A stretch of DNA of 64,000 bases from the NCBI GenBank assembly GCA_036276115.1, contig DATBEM010000197.1, forward strand, positions 1 to 64,000, in the 5' to 3' direction. Below the pieces are notes generated by a model. That model saw only the letters and a program-made list of their open reading frames with translations, had not been told where the DNA came from and did not search any database. Position 1 is the stretch's first letter. The number at the start of each line of letters is the position of its first letter. A program made the translations under genes and the position numbers. Shown here piece after piece: positions 51,930 to 60,561 of the stretch. The DNA comes from Trebonia sp036276115. GTDB lineage: Bacteria > Actinomycetota > Actinomycetes > Streptosporangiales > Streptosporangiaceae.

Positions 51930-52449
51930 ACCACCCGGGTACTGCTGCGCACCCGCCGCGCCCGCCGCCACCGGGATGCGGGGGAGGCGCTGCGCGCGGT
52001 GGCGACGCGGTCTCCGCGCTGCTCGCCGCGTCACGGGAGCCCGGCGAGCTCAGCCCCCGAGAGGTCCACGACCATGTGATGACCCTGCTGCTGGCCGGCC
52101 ATGAGACCACGTCCAGCGCGCTGGCCTGGAGCCTGTACCTCCTCGGCCGTTACCCCTGGGCACAGCGGCGGGTGCGGGCCGAAGCCGACTCCCTCAGCGG
52201 CCGGGCAGCGGACGCGGGCGACCTGCCCGCCCTCCGTTACACCCGGGCGGTGGTCACCGAGGCGATCCGCCTCTACCCGCCCGCGTGGATCATCGGCCGC
52301 ACCGTCACCGCCGGCATTGACCTCGGCGGCTGGCGCCTACCGCCCGGGTCCGCCCCGCCCTCAGCTACCAGGTCACCCTGCGCCCGGCGGCGGGCATGCC
52401 CATGACCGTGCACGCCCGGCACGAGATTCCTGCTCGGCGGCCCGTGACT
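51930..52449 (+). pseudogene. Cytochrome P450 remnant lacking the heme-binding region
   Basis: The open stretch has the I-helix motif LLLAGHETTSSALAWSL and the ExxR helix in VVTEAIRLYPPAWII, then jumps after LPPGS to a P450 C-terminal end in another frame (LSYQVTLRPAAGMPMTVHAR). The heme Cys loop (FxxGxxxC) is missing and the N-terminal half is absent or frameshifted (LRTRRARRHRDAGEALRAV). A deleted, inactive gene. Confidence 0.75.
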
Positions 52450-52454
52450 GCGGG

Positions 52455-53459
52455 TTAAGGGCGACTGGCCAGGTCAAGGGCGATGTCGGTGAGCAGGTCC
52501 TCCTGGCCACCGACCAGCTTGCGCCGGCCGGCTTCCAGCAGCAGCGCGCGCGTGTCAGTGCCATGCCGGGCGGAGGCCGCTTCCGCGTGGCGCAGGAAGC
52601 TGGAGTACACCCCGGCGAAGCCGAGGGTCAGCGTCTCCCGGTCGACTCGCACGGGCCGGTCCTGGAGCGGCCGGACCAGGTCATCGGCAGCGTCCTGCAA
52701 CGCGAACAGGTCGCAGCCGTGCTCCCACCCGTCCAGGGTGGCGGCCGCGGCGAGCGCCTCAAGCTGGCAGTTCCCCGCGCCGGCACCGTGCCCGGCAAGC
52801 GAGGCGTCCACCCGGACGGCACCCGCCTCGACCGCGGCCAGCGAGTTGGCCACCGCGAGCGACAGGTTGTCGTGCGCGTGGATGCCGATCGCGGTAGCCG
52901 GGTCCAGGGCGTCGCGGTACGCGCGGACCCGGTCGCCCACGCCGCGAGGGGTCAGGTGCCCACCGGAGTCCGTGACGTAGACGCACTGCGCGCCGTAGGA
53001 CTCCATGAGCACGGCCTGGGCGGCGAGCACGGCCGGCTCGGCCATGTGGCTCATCATGAGGAACCCGGCGACGTCCATGCCGAGCTCCCGGCCGGTGGCG
53101 ATGTGCTGGGCGGCGATGTCCGCCTCGGAGCAGTGGGTGGCAACCCGCACCGAGCGCACGCCGAGCGCGTGCGCGCGCTTCAGGTCGGCGATCGTCCCGA
53201 TGCCGGGCAGCAGCAGCGTGGTGAGCCGGGCACGGGTGATGGCGGCGGCGACCGCCGTGATCCAGTCATCGTCGGTGTGGCTGCCAGGGCCATAGGTGAC
53301 GCTCGCGCCGGCGAGCCCGTCGCCATGCGCTACCTCGATGGCATCGACTCCGGCCGCGTCCAGCGCGGCCGCGATCGTCGCCGCCCGCTCGGGCGCGAGC
53401 TGATGGCGAGTAGCGTGCATGCCATCGCGAAGCGTAACGTCCTGAATGTAGAGCCTCAT
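52455..53459 (-). CDS. mhpE: 4-hydroxy-2-oxovalerate aldolase
   Basis: The protein has 334 residues. DRE-TIM aldolase with QDVTLRDGMHA, VTDSGGHL and the metal-binding GIHAHDNLSLAVAN, as in MhpE/DmpG. It splits 4-hydroxy-2-oxovalerate into pyruvate and acetaldehyde, the latter channelled to MhpF. The ATG at 53459 overlaps the mhpF stop (ATGA), the classic paired arrangement. It is the last gene of the minus-strand meta-cleavage operon. Confidence 0.93.
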   Translation of the reverse strand: MRLYIQDVTLRDGMHATRHQLAPERAATIAAALDAAGVDAIEVAHGDGLAGASVTYGPGSHTDDDWITAVAAAITRARLTTLLLPGIGTIADLKRAHALGVRSVRVATHCSEADIAAQHIATGRELGMDVAGFLMMSHMAEPAVLAAQAVLMESYGAQCVYVTDSGGHLTPRGVGDRVRAYRDALDPATAIGIHAHDNLSLAVANSLAAVEAGAVRVDASLAGHGAGAGNCQLEALAAAATLDGWEHGCDLFALQDAADDLVRPLQDRPVRVDRETLTLGFAGVYSSFLRHAEAASARHGTDTRALLLEAGRRKLVGGQEDLLTDIALDLASRP

Positions 53460-54364
53460 CGTGCCGCCATCCACTCGCCGACCCGCACCGCGGCCGAGGT
53501 CATGATGTCCAGGTTGCCCGCGTACGCCGGCAGGTAGTGCCCAGCCCCCTCCACCTCCAGCAGGACGCTGACCTGATGGGTCACGCCCGTCGCGAGGGTG
53601 GCCACGTTGCCGTCGGTCTCAGTGATCTGGACTGGCTGCTTCAGCCGGTACCCAGGCACGTAGCCCGCCACGTCCGCGACCATCCGGGTGACCGCCCGGC
53701 TGATCGCCGCGCGGGTTTCCGCCTCCGGAGCGGCGACCAGGCAGTGCACGCTGTCGCGCATGATGAGCGGCGGCTCGGCCGGGTTGAGGATGATGACCGC
53801 CTTGCCGCGCCGGGCTCCGCCGACAGACTCGATCGCGCGGGCCGTGGTCTGCGTGAACTCATCGATGTTGGCTCGCGTCCCCGGCCCGGCGGAGCGCGAC
53901 GAGATCGACGCGACGATCTCCGCGTACGCGACCTGGGTCACCGACGCGACCGCGGCCACGATCGGGATGGTGGCCTGGCCCCCGCAGGTCACCATGTTGA
54001 CCTCGCGCGCGCCGGAGTGCGCGTCGAGATTGACCGCCGGCACGACGAACGGGCCGAGCGCCGCCGGGGTCAGGTCGACGACGCGGACGCCGTACGGTGC
54101 CAGGGCCGCCACGTTGGCCACGTGCGCCGCGGCTGAGGTCGCGTCGAAGACTACCCCGATCTCCGCAAAGCCCGGCAGGCCGATCAGCCCCTTGACGCCG
54201 CCGGCGGTGGTCGCGACGCCGAGCCGGGCTGCGCGGGCCAGCCCGTCCGACAGCGGGTCGATGCCGGCCATGGCGGACACCGGCAGCGGACCGGCCCTGC
54301 GCAATAGCTTGATCATGAGGTCAGTGCCGATGTTGCCGGAGCCGATAACGGCCGCGCCGATCAT
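53456..54364 (-). CDS. mhpF: Acetaldehyde dehydrogenase (acylating)
   Basis: The protein has 302 residues. NAD-binding GSGNIGTDLM at the N-terminus, active-site Cys in VNMVTCGGQATIP, and the family block RANIDEFTQTTARAIE. It turns acetaldehyde from MhpE into acetyl-CoA. The ATG at 54364 overlaps the mhpD stop. A long frame upstream of this ATG is not part of the protein. Confidence 0.93.
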   Translation of the reverse strand: MIGAAVIGSGNIGTDLMIKLLRRAGPLPVSAMAGIDPLSDGLARAARLGVATTAGGVKGLIGLPGFAEIGVVFDATSAAAHVANVAALAPYGVRVVDLTPAALGPFVVPAVNLDAHSGAREVNMVTCGGQATIPIVAAVASVTQVAYAEIVASISSRSAGPGTRANIDEFTQTTARAIESVGGARRGKAVIILNPAEPPLIMRDSVHCLVAAPEAETRAAISRAVTRMVADVAGYVPGYRLKQPVQITETDGNVATLATGVTHQVSVLLEVEGAGHYLPAYAGNLDIMTSAAVRVGEWMAAR

Positions 54365-55173
54365 CGCGCGCCCCCGGTAAAGGAGGCGGTGACCTGGCCG
54401 AGCCCGCCGATCTCGGCCGTGAAGCGGTCCCCTGCCCGGACTGGCACCATTGGTCCGAGCGCACCGGACAGCACGACCTGCCCGGCTCGGAGCGGCTGGC
54501 CGTACGACCGCGCGGTGGCGGCTAGCCAGGCGACCGCGACGGCCGGGTGACCGAGGCAGGCCGCGCCGGATCCAGCCGATACTTCCTCCGCGCCGCGCCA
54601 CAGGCGCATCGGGCACGCGGCCAGGTCAAGCTCCTGCGGCAGCGCGTGCGCCAGCCCCAGGGTAAACAGGCCCGACGAGGCGTTATCAGCGACCGTGTCG
54701 ACGATCGAGATGTCCCAGCGGGCAATGCGGCTGTCAACGACCTCCAGCGCCGCGACGACTGAGCTGGTCGCGGCGAGCACATCGTCGGGGCCGATGTCCG
54801 GGGCGTCGAGGTCGTCGCCGAGCAGGAACGCGACCTCCGCCTCGATCCGTGGCTGGAGCAGCCGGCCGATGTCAATCGGCTCACGCTGCGAGCAGCTCAT
54901 CGTCGACAGGAGCGTGCCGAAGTCCGGCTGGTCCACGCCGAGCTGGGCCTGCACCCGCGGGTTGGTGAGGCCGATCTTGCGGCCGACAACGCGATCCCCG
55001 GCCGCCACCCGGCCGGCGACCCAGGCGGCCTGCACGGCATAGGCGGCGTCTATGTCACCGGGCGGCAGCAGCGCGCGGACAGGCGGGCAGGGCCGGCCGG
55101 CGGCGCGGGCGCCGGCGAGCCGTTCGAGCGCTGCGCCAGCCGGGGCATCCAGGGACGGTCTCGCAAGAGCCAT
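54361..55173 (-). CDS. mhpD: 2-keto-4-pentenoate hydratase
   Basis: The protein has 270 residues of the fumarylacetoacetate hydrolase fold, hydratase branch: VVGRKIGLTNPRVQAQLG, PRIEAEVAFLLGDDL, AALEVVDSRIARWD. It hydrates 2-hydroxypenta-2,4-dienoate to 4-hydroxy-2-oxovalerate. The ATG at 55173 shares one base with the mhpB stop (TGATG). The order mhpB-D-F-E follows pathway logic. Confidence 0.92.
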   Translation of the reverse strand: MALARPSLDAPAGAALERLAGARAAGRPCPPVRALLPPGDIDAAYAVQAAWVAGRVAAGDRVVGRKIGLTNPRVQAQLGVDQPDFGTLLSTMSCSQREPIDIGRLLQPRIEAEVAFLLGDDLDAPDIGPDDVLAATSSVVAALEVVDSRIARWDISIVDTVADNASSGLFTLGLAHALPQELDLAACPMRLWRGAEEVSAGSGAACLGHPAVAVAWLAATARSYGQPLRAGQVVLSGALGPMVPVRAGDRFTAEIGGLGQVTASFTGGAR

Positions 55174-56105
55174 CAGGCCACCTCGAAAGTCGTGCCGATG
55201 CCCATCCCGGTGATCCACTGCGGCACCGGCTCGTAGCTCGTCCACACCAGCGGCCGACCAGCCGCGGCGAGGCCGATGAGCCACGTGCGGATCTCGTGAC
55301 CGCCGCTGCCCGCGCGTTCCTGGAGCCCCTCGTCGCCGAGGCTGGTCACCGGGTCCAGGTCGGCCGTGACCAGCTGCTTCAGGAACCAGGCGTCCCAGGT
55401 GGCGTTGACCCGGGAGTCAGGGTTGCCGGCCAGGGCGCGAACACCCGGCTCACGAGCGGCCGCGAAGGCCCGGACGTCGCGCCGCCCATGGATCACCGCG
55501 GCCCGGCGCTCGGCCGGGACGGACGCGTCGCGCGGGTCATTGGGCGGCAGCCAGTGTGACAGGCCGCCGCTGGCCACGATCAGGACCCGCCCGGCGTCGG
55601 CCGCCCGGATCGCCGCGCCCAGCGACCGGCCGAGCGCGACGCAGCGCGGCATCGACGGCAAGGGCGGGGCCGCGGCATTGACGACCAGCGGGACCAGCGG
55701 CAAGTCGGCGTCGCCGCGGACCATCTCATACCCCTGCACGATGCCGTGGTCGACAGTGAGCGCGAAGGACAGGGCGATGTCGAACCCGTCCCGCGATAGC
55801 CCCTGGTGGACCGCCCAGGCGAGCGCGGACGCGACGGGCAGCGGCCCCGAGCGGCTGCCGAAGTCCCCGAACGCCTCGGCCTGTTCCACCCCGAGCACGA
55901 ACGGCGGCATCGCGTCGTAGAAGTTCGCGTGGAAGTGGTCCGGGCCGATAACCACCAGCGCGTCGGGGGCCAGGGCGGCAACTGCGGCGGCCACCTGGCC
56001 TGCGCTGGCCAGGAACCGGCCGCCGGGCGCGGCCTCGCCGGACGGCGGCAGCATCGTCGCGAACGGCGAGTGAGACATGCCGACCATGCCGATGATCTCA
56101 CTCAC
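55173..56105 (-). CDS. mhpB: Class III (LigB-type) extradiol catechol dioxygenase, MhpB-like
   Basis: The protein has 310 residues. It follows the E. coli MhpB pattern closely: GMSHSPF, VIGPDHFHANFYDAMPPF, FGDFGSRSGPLPV, LSFALTVDHGIVQ, SGGLSHW, with the Fe-binding His residues. It opens a catechol ring next to the diol. GTG at 56105 overlaps the mhpC stop (GTGA); the longer frame with an extra N-terminus lacks homology. The catechol side chain is probably propionate-like, but this is not proven. Confidence 0.92.
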   Translation of the reverse strand: MSEIIGMVGMSHSPFATMLPPSGEAAPGGRFLASAGQVAAAVAALAPDALVVIGPDHFHANFYDAMPPFVLGVEQAEAFGDFGSRSGPLPVASALAWAVHQGLSRDGFDIALSFALTVDHGIVQGYEMVRGDADLPLVPLVVNAAAPPLPSMPRCVALGRSLGAAIRAADAGRVLIVASGGLSHWLPPNDPRDASVPAERRAAVIHGRRDVRAFAAAREPGVRALAGNPDSRVNATWDAWFLKQLVTADLDPVTSLGDEGLQERAGSGGHEIRTWLIGLAAAGRPLVWTSYEPVPQWITGMGIGTTFEVA

Positions 56106-56986
56106 CGGGCCGCTTCCCCGGTCGTCTTGAGCAGGAAGTCGCGGTGCACACGCAGGAATTCCTCCCGCTTTTCCCACTGCGGCCAGTGGCCCGCGTCGGC
56201 GATGACCTCCAGGCGGGCACCGGGCACCCAGTCAAGCAGCAGCTGAGCCTCGTCCAGGCCTCCGGTCGGGTCATGGTCGGTCCAGAGCAGGAGCGTTGGC
56301 GCGGTGATCTTGCCGACCCAGCCGGGGTCCCACGCGAAGTCCTTCCGGATCGCGGGCTCCTGGAGCACGAGCGTGTTGGTGATCGCCTGCAGGAAGCCCG
56401 GGCGGCTGTAGACGGCGCGGCGCAGGGCGACGAGCTCGTCGGTGACCATCTCGGTGTGGTGGAACAGGAACTCAACCCGGCGGCGGACGGTCGCGTCGCT
56501 CGGGTCGCGGACCGCAGCGAGCGTGCTCTCCTTGAGCCGGGTCATCACCTCGGGCTTGTTGGCGATGTTGCCCGGCGTGTTCAGCACCATCCGGCCGACG
56601 CGTCCGGGGTGGTGGGCAGCGGTCCATGCGGCGACCCAGCCGCCCAGCGACTCGCCGGACAGGTGGGCGGTGCCGATGCCCAGCGCGTCCATCAGGCCGG
56701 TCAGGTGGTCACTGAGCACGTCGATGGTGTACGGCCGGTCGGGCAGGTCAGACCAGCCGTGGCCCACCATGTCGTAGGCGGTGACGCGGAAGTCGGCGGC
56801 CAGGCCGGCGATGTCGCGGGCATAGGCCTCCAGGTGGCCGCCGGTGCCGTGCAGGAGCACCAGGTCGGGGCCTGAGCCGGCGCGCAGCACGCGGGTGCGC
56901 ACGCCGTCCACGTCGACGTGGCGCAGCTCATGATCGGTGTCGGCCAGCTCACCCCAGATGCTGATGTGCTCGGGCAGGTCACTCAT
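56102..56986 (-). CDS. mhpC: Meta-cleavage product hydrolase (alpha/beta hydrolase)
   Basis: The protein has 294 residues. Alpha/beta hydrolase with nucleophile motif SGESLGGWV, Asp in LLWTDHDPTGG and final His in DAGHWPQWEK. C-C hydrolases of this type cut the ring-opened product. The ATG at 56986 has GGAGGATC upstream and overlaps the cupin stop (TAATG). Confidence 0.9.
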   Translation of the reverse strand: MSDLPEHISIWGELADTDHELRHVDVDGVRTRVLRAGSGPDLVLLHGTGGHLEAYARDIAGLAADFRVTAYDMVGHGWSDLPDRPYTIDVLSDHLTGLMDALGIGTAHLSGESLGGWVAAWTAAHHPGRVGRMVLNTPGNIANKPEVMTRLKESTLAAVRDPSDATVRRRVEFLFHHTEMVTDELVALRRAVYSRPGFLQAITNTLVLQEPAIRKDFAWDPGWVGKITAPTLLLWTDHDPTGGLDEAQLLLDWVPGARLEVIADAGHWPQWEKREEFLRVHRDFLLKTTGEAAR

Positions 56987-57486
56987 TACTGATCCTCCGG
57001 GAATCGGGCGCGCGCCTCGGCCACGGTGCACAGGCCGGCGCTCTGCCGCCGGGCGACGCCGAGCGCCTGCAGCAGGCGGGAGCTTTCGATGGTCAGGAAC
57101 TCGGCCGGCTCGTCCGCCGAGTCGTTGTAATGGCGGTGCCAGGTCCACGGCGGCGTGTAGATGAAATCGCCGGCCGCCCAGCCTTCCGTCTCGTCCTCGA
57201 TGTCGCTGTGCCCGCTGCCCGAGATGACGTAGTGCACCGTCTCGTGGTAGTGCCGCTGCATGTCTGAGCTCTGGCCGGCCGGGATAGTCTGCCGCAGTAG
57301 CTCGAACGTTACGGTCGGCAGGCGCCCGGCTATCGCCAGCGTGGTCGGGTTGTGGACCTGGCCGGCCGGGAGCCGCTCCACCTCGGCGGCGTGCACCACG
57401 ACCGGCCGCGCGGTGCCCGGGCGGACGGCGGCGCTGATCGCGGCGAGGAAGTCAGCCATGTCGAAGCCTGCACCCTGAAGTCCCAT
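56986..57486 (-). CDS. Cupin protein at the head of the mhp operon
   Basis: The protein has 166 residues, a single cupin (RHYHETVHYVISGSGHSDIE, PPWTWHRHYNDS) with His/Glu ligands. Relatives include dioxygenase and isomerase-like cupins. It is coupled to mhpC, and its ATG at 57486 overlaps the stop of an SDR remnant. A role on an aromatic or ring-opened intermediate is inferred; the reaction is unknown. The ribosome site is weak. Confidence 0.75.
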   Translation of the reverse strand: MGLQGAGFDMADFLAAISAAVRPGTARPVVVHAAEVERLPAGQVHNPTTLAIAGRLPTVTFELLRQTIPAGQSSDMQRHYHETVHYVISGSGHSDIEDETEGWAAGDFIYTPPWTWHRHYNDSADEPAEFLTIESSRLLQALGVARRQSAGLCTVAEARARFPEDQ

Positions 57487-57574
57487 CAGAACGTTTCCGT
57501 CCCTCCTCCGTCGACCGTGAGCACGGTTGCGTTGACGTAGCCAGCGTCAGCAGACGCCAGGGAACGCGGCTCGT
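57486..57574 (-). pseudogene. C-terminal end of a lost SDR gene
   Basis: About 30 residues ending SADAGYVNATVLTVDGGGTE before TGA match the last strand and C-terminus of SDRs (GxVNGxxLxVDGG). No SDR body lies upstream; the IclR gene begins at 57628 on the other strand. In related pathways a dihydrodiol dehydrogenase would fit, so this may be a relic of the original gene. Confidence 0.65.
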
Positions 57575-57627
57575 GCGGGCTACCGTGTTGGGCTTAGCCT
57601 GACCGGTATGACCCCGCAGAGCCAACG

Positions 57628-58413
57628 ATGAGTCCCAGCCATTGGGACAACACGGCGCGCGACAGCGGGCTGGAGCGGGCGGCCGCCATCCTCGGCGCGT
57701 TCGACGCCACGCACCGCGAGCTGACGCTGGCCGCGCTCGTCGCCCGGTGCGGGCTGCCCCGCTCGACCACGCACCGCATAGCCGATCAAATGATCCGGCT
57801 CGGGTGGCTGGAGAAACCGGGCGAGCGGTACCGGATCGGCAACCGGCTGTTCGAGATCGCCAGCCTGGCGCCCATCCGGCTTGAGCTACGCGAGGCAGTG
57901 CTGCCGTACCTCCAGGACCTGCACCAGGCGACGCGCAGCACCGTCCAGCTCGGCGTGCTTGACGGCACCCAGGTCCTCGTGGTCGAGAAGATCACCGGGC
58001 ACCGGGCCATGCCGATGCTGTCCCAGGTCGGGGGAATGATCCCGGCGTACTGCTCGGGACTCGGCCGCGCGATCCTCGCGTACTCGCGGCCGGCGGTCAT
58101 CGACGTCGCGCTGGCCGGGCCGCTGCCCGGCCGCACCCCGCGCACCCTCACCAGCCGCGTCGCCATCATGCGAGAGCTGACGGCGGTGCCCGAGCGGGGG
58201 TGGGCGATCGACCGCGAGGAGGGCAACGTCGGCGTGAACTGCGTCGCCGCCCCCATCTTCGGCCCGCTTAACGAGGTCGTCGCCGCACTATCAGTCACTG
58301 GCCATAACCAGCTGGTGAGAGCCGACCGCATCGGCCCGGCGGTGCGAATGGCCGCCGCGGCGGCGTCCCGCGCCTACTCAAGCCGCCGGCCTCGTCCCAT
58401 TGACTGGGACTGA
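57628..58413 (+). CDS. IclR-family regulator
   Basis: The protein has 261 residues. N-terminal winged helix (LERAAAILGAFDATHRELTLA, GLPRSTTHRIADQMIRLG) and an effector-binding GAF-like domain (TVQLGVLDGTQVLVVEKI, GMIPAYCSGLGRAILAY). It is divergent from the meta-cleavage operon and leads the plus-strand run. It likely controls both; MhpR-like regulators of such pathways are of this family. ATG at 57628 without a strong ribosome site. Confidence 0.9.
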   Translation: MSPSHWDNTARDSGLERAAAILGAFDATHRELTLAALVARCGLPRSTTHRIADQMIRLGWLEKPGERYRIGNRLFEIASLAPIRLELREAVLPYLQDLHQATRSTVQLGVLDGTQVLVVEKITGHRAMPMLSQVGGMIPAYCSGLGRAILAYSRPAVIDVALAGPLPGRTPRTLTSRVAIMRELTAVPERGWAIDREEGNVGVNCVAAPIFGPLNEVVAALSVTGHNQLVRADRIGPAVRMAAAAASRAYSSRRPRPIDWD

Positions 58414-58493
58414 AGTTTGCGGTGCACGCCGCGCCAGCGCACGCTGTGGCATTACACGCGCGTTTGCGCGGTGCACGACAGAAGGAGGCGACG

Positions 58494-58958
58494 ATGACTC
58501 TCGGCGGCGGCTACATGCTCCCCTCGCGCGAAGGGCACCAGATCGCGGCCATCGGCCTTGGCATCACCATGAAGACAGACGGCAAGTCCACGCGCGACGC
58601 GTACTCCCTGTTCGAGTACGCGATCCCGCCGCGTACCGATGGCCCTCCCGCCCACATCCACACCCGCGAGGACGAGTCGTTCATCTGCCTGGCCGGCAAG
58701 CTCGACGTCCACCTCGGCGGCGAGGACTTCACCCTCGGCCTCGGCGACTACCTGTACCTGCCCCGCGACGTGGTCCACACGTTCCGCAACGCCTACGACG
58801 AGGAGTCCCGGGTCATCTCCGTGGTATCGCCGGCCGGCCTGGAGGGGTATTACCAGGCGCTGGCCGACATGCCGCCCGGGCCCAAGGACATCGGCAAGAT
58901 AAAGCAGGTCATGGCTGACTTCGGCATCATCCTCATGCTCCCGCCCGAGGTGCGCTGA
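58494..58958 (+). CDS. Cupin (quercetinase/pirin-like fold)
   Basis: The protein has 154 residues. Cupin motifs are PAHIHTREDESFICLAGKLD and LPRDVVHTFRN. ATG at 58494 with a strong AAGGAGG upstream; longer frames are unlikely. It lies 2 nt before the flavin monooxygenase, so the two are coupled. Function unknown; possibly handles an intermediate. Confidence 0.85.
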   Translation: MTLGGGYMLPSREGHQIAAIGLGITMKTDGKSTRDAYSLFEYAIPPRTDGPPAHIHTREDESFICLAGKLDVHLGGEDFTLGLGDYLYLPRDVVHTFRNAYDEESRVISVVSPAGLEGYYQALADMPPGPKDIGKIKQVMADFGIILMLPPEVR

Positions 58959-58960
58959 TC

Positions 58961-60502
58961 ATGCGCGTCGGGGTCATCGGCGCGGGGGTTGCCGGGCTGG
59001 CCACCGCCAAGGTCCTCCGCCAGGCAGGGCACGAGGTTATCGTCTACGACAAGGCCCCCGACGTCGGCGGGGTGTGGAGCCGCACCCGCCGGTACCCGGG
59101 GCTGACCACGCAGAGCCCCAAGGCCCAGTACTCCCTTTCGGACTTCCCGATGCCGCGCGAGTATCCCGAGTGGCCTGCCGGATCACAGGTCCAGGCCTAC
59201 CTCGCGGCGTACGCCAGCCACTTCGGCCTTGACCCGGTGCTGCACCTGTCCACCGAGGTGACGTCGGCCGTCCCGGTGAACGGCGGCGGCTGGGCGATCA
59301 CCACCGCCGGCGGTACCGACCAGGTGGACAAGCTTGTCGTGGCCAACGGGATCTTCTGTGAGCCCGCCGTGCCGCGCTACCCGGGCGTGGCGGAGTTCAC
59401 TGCGGCCGGCGGCCAGGTGCTGGCCGGCACCGAGCTGCACGACGCGGAGCTGGCCCGGGGCAAGCGGGTGCTCGTCGTCGGCTACGGCAAGTCGGCGTGC
59501 GACGTCACCGTGCCGGTCAGCCAGGTGGCGGCTAGCACCAGCGTGATCGCCCGGCACCTGCTCTGGAAGGTCCCGCGCCGCGTCGGCGGGTTCCTGAACT
59601 TCAAGATGCTGCTGCTCACCCGCATGGGCGAGGCGCTCTTCAAGTACGCGCGCCCGCGCGGGGCAGAGAAGTTCCTGCACGGCCCGGCCAACGGCATGCG
59701 CGCCAACATGATCAACTCGATCGGCTCGGCGTCGGTACGCCAGTACGGTCTCAGGGGGCTCCGGCTGGTGCCCCCCGGGAAGATGGAGGACATTGTCCGC
59801 GGGGCGATCGGCCTGGCGACCGAGGGCTTCTTCGAGGGCGTCACGGCCGGCCGCATCGCCGTGCACCCGCACCGGACGATCGCCCGGCTGATGGCCAGCA
59901 GCGGGCAGCCCGCCGCGGAGCTCGACGACGGCACCCAGCTCCCCGCCGACCTCGTCGTCTGCGCCACGGGGTTCACCCAGGGGGTCCCTTTCCTGCCCGG
60001 CGACGTGACCCGGCGGCTGCTCGACGAGCGCGGCAACTTCATGCTCTACCGGCAGATCCGCCCGGCCGACGTCCCCGGCCTGTACTTCAACGGGTACAAC
60101 TCCTCATTCTTCAGCCCGCTCAACGCCGAGATGGCCGCCGTCTGGATCGCCGCGGACCTGGCGGGCGCGATCACCCTGCCCGGGCCTGCGCACATGCGCC
60201 AGCAGGTCATCGACCAGCTCGCGTTCATGGACGCCGCCACCGACACCCATCACTGCCGCGGCGGGAAGATCATCCCGTTCTCGATGCACAACGTCGATGA
60301 GGTGCTCGGTGACCTCGAGGTCAACATCAGCGCCGCCGTACGCGCGTGGCACTGGCTCATGCCGGTTGACCCTGGGGCGTACCGCCGCATCACCCCCTCG
60401 GTCCTCCAGCGGCTGCCGCGCGTTCCGGCGGCACCCGGGGCGGCGACCGAACCGGAAGCGGGTGCCCGGCCGGTCGCGCAGCCCGCGGTCGACGCGCCCT
60501 AA
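58961..60502 (+). CDS. Flavin-containing monooxygenase (FMO/BVMO-like)
   Basis: The protein has 513 residues. FAD-binding GAGVAGLATAKVL, NADPH-binding VVGYGKSACD and an FMO-like LAGTELHDAEL preceding it. A C-terminal ATGFTQGVPFLPG block fits FMOs. It probably inserts one oxygen atom into the substrate. In this locus no MhpA-type hydroxylase is present, so this enzyme may do the first attack or a Baeyer-Villiger step. ATG at 58961. Confidence 0.88.
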   Translation: MRVGVIGAGVAGLATAKVLRQAGHEVIVYDKAPDVGGVWSRTRRYPGLTTQSPKAQYSLSDFPMPREYPEWPAGSQVQAYLAAYASHFGLDPVLHLSTEVTSAVPVNGGGWAITTAGGTDQVDKLVVANGIFCEPAVPRYPGVAEFTAAGGQVLAGTELHDAELARGKRVLVVGYGKSACDVTVPVSQVAASTSVIARHLLWKVPRRVGGFLNFKMLLLTRMGEALFKYARPRGAEKFLHGPANGMRANMINSIGSASVRQYGLRGLRLVPPGKMEDIVRGAIGLATEGFFEGVTAGRIAVHPHRTIARLMASSGQPAAELDDGTQLPADLVVCATGFTQGVPFLPGDVTRRLLDERGNFMLYRQIRPADVPGLYFNGYNSSFFSPLNAEMAAVWIAADLAGAITLPGPAHMRQQVIDQLAFMDAATDTHHCRGGKIIPFSMHNVDEVLGDLEVNISAAVRAWHWLMPVDPGAYRRITPSVLQRLPRVPAAPGAATEPEAGARPVAQPAVDAP

Positions 60503-60561
60503 CATCTAGCTGCCACCGGCCGGGCGGCGTCCGCCCCGGCGCCAACAAGAGAAGAAGCGAC

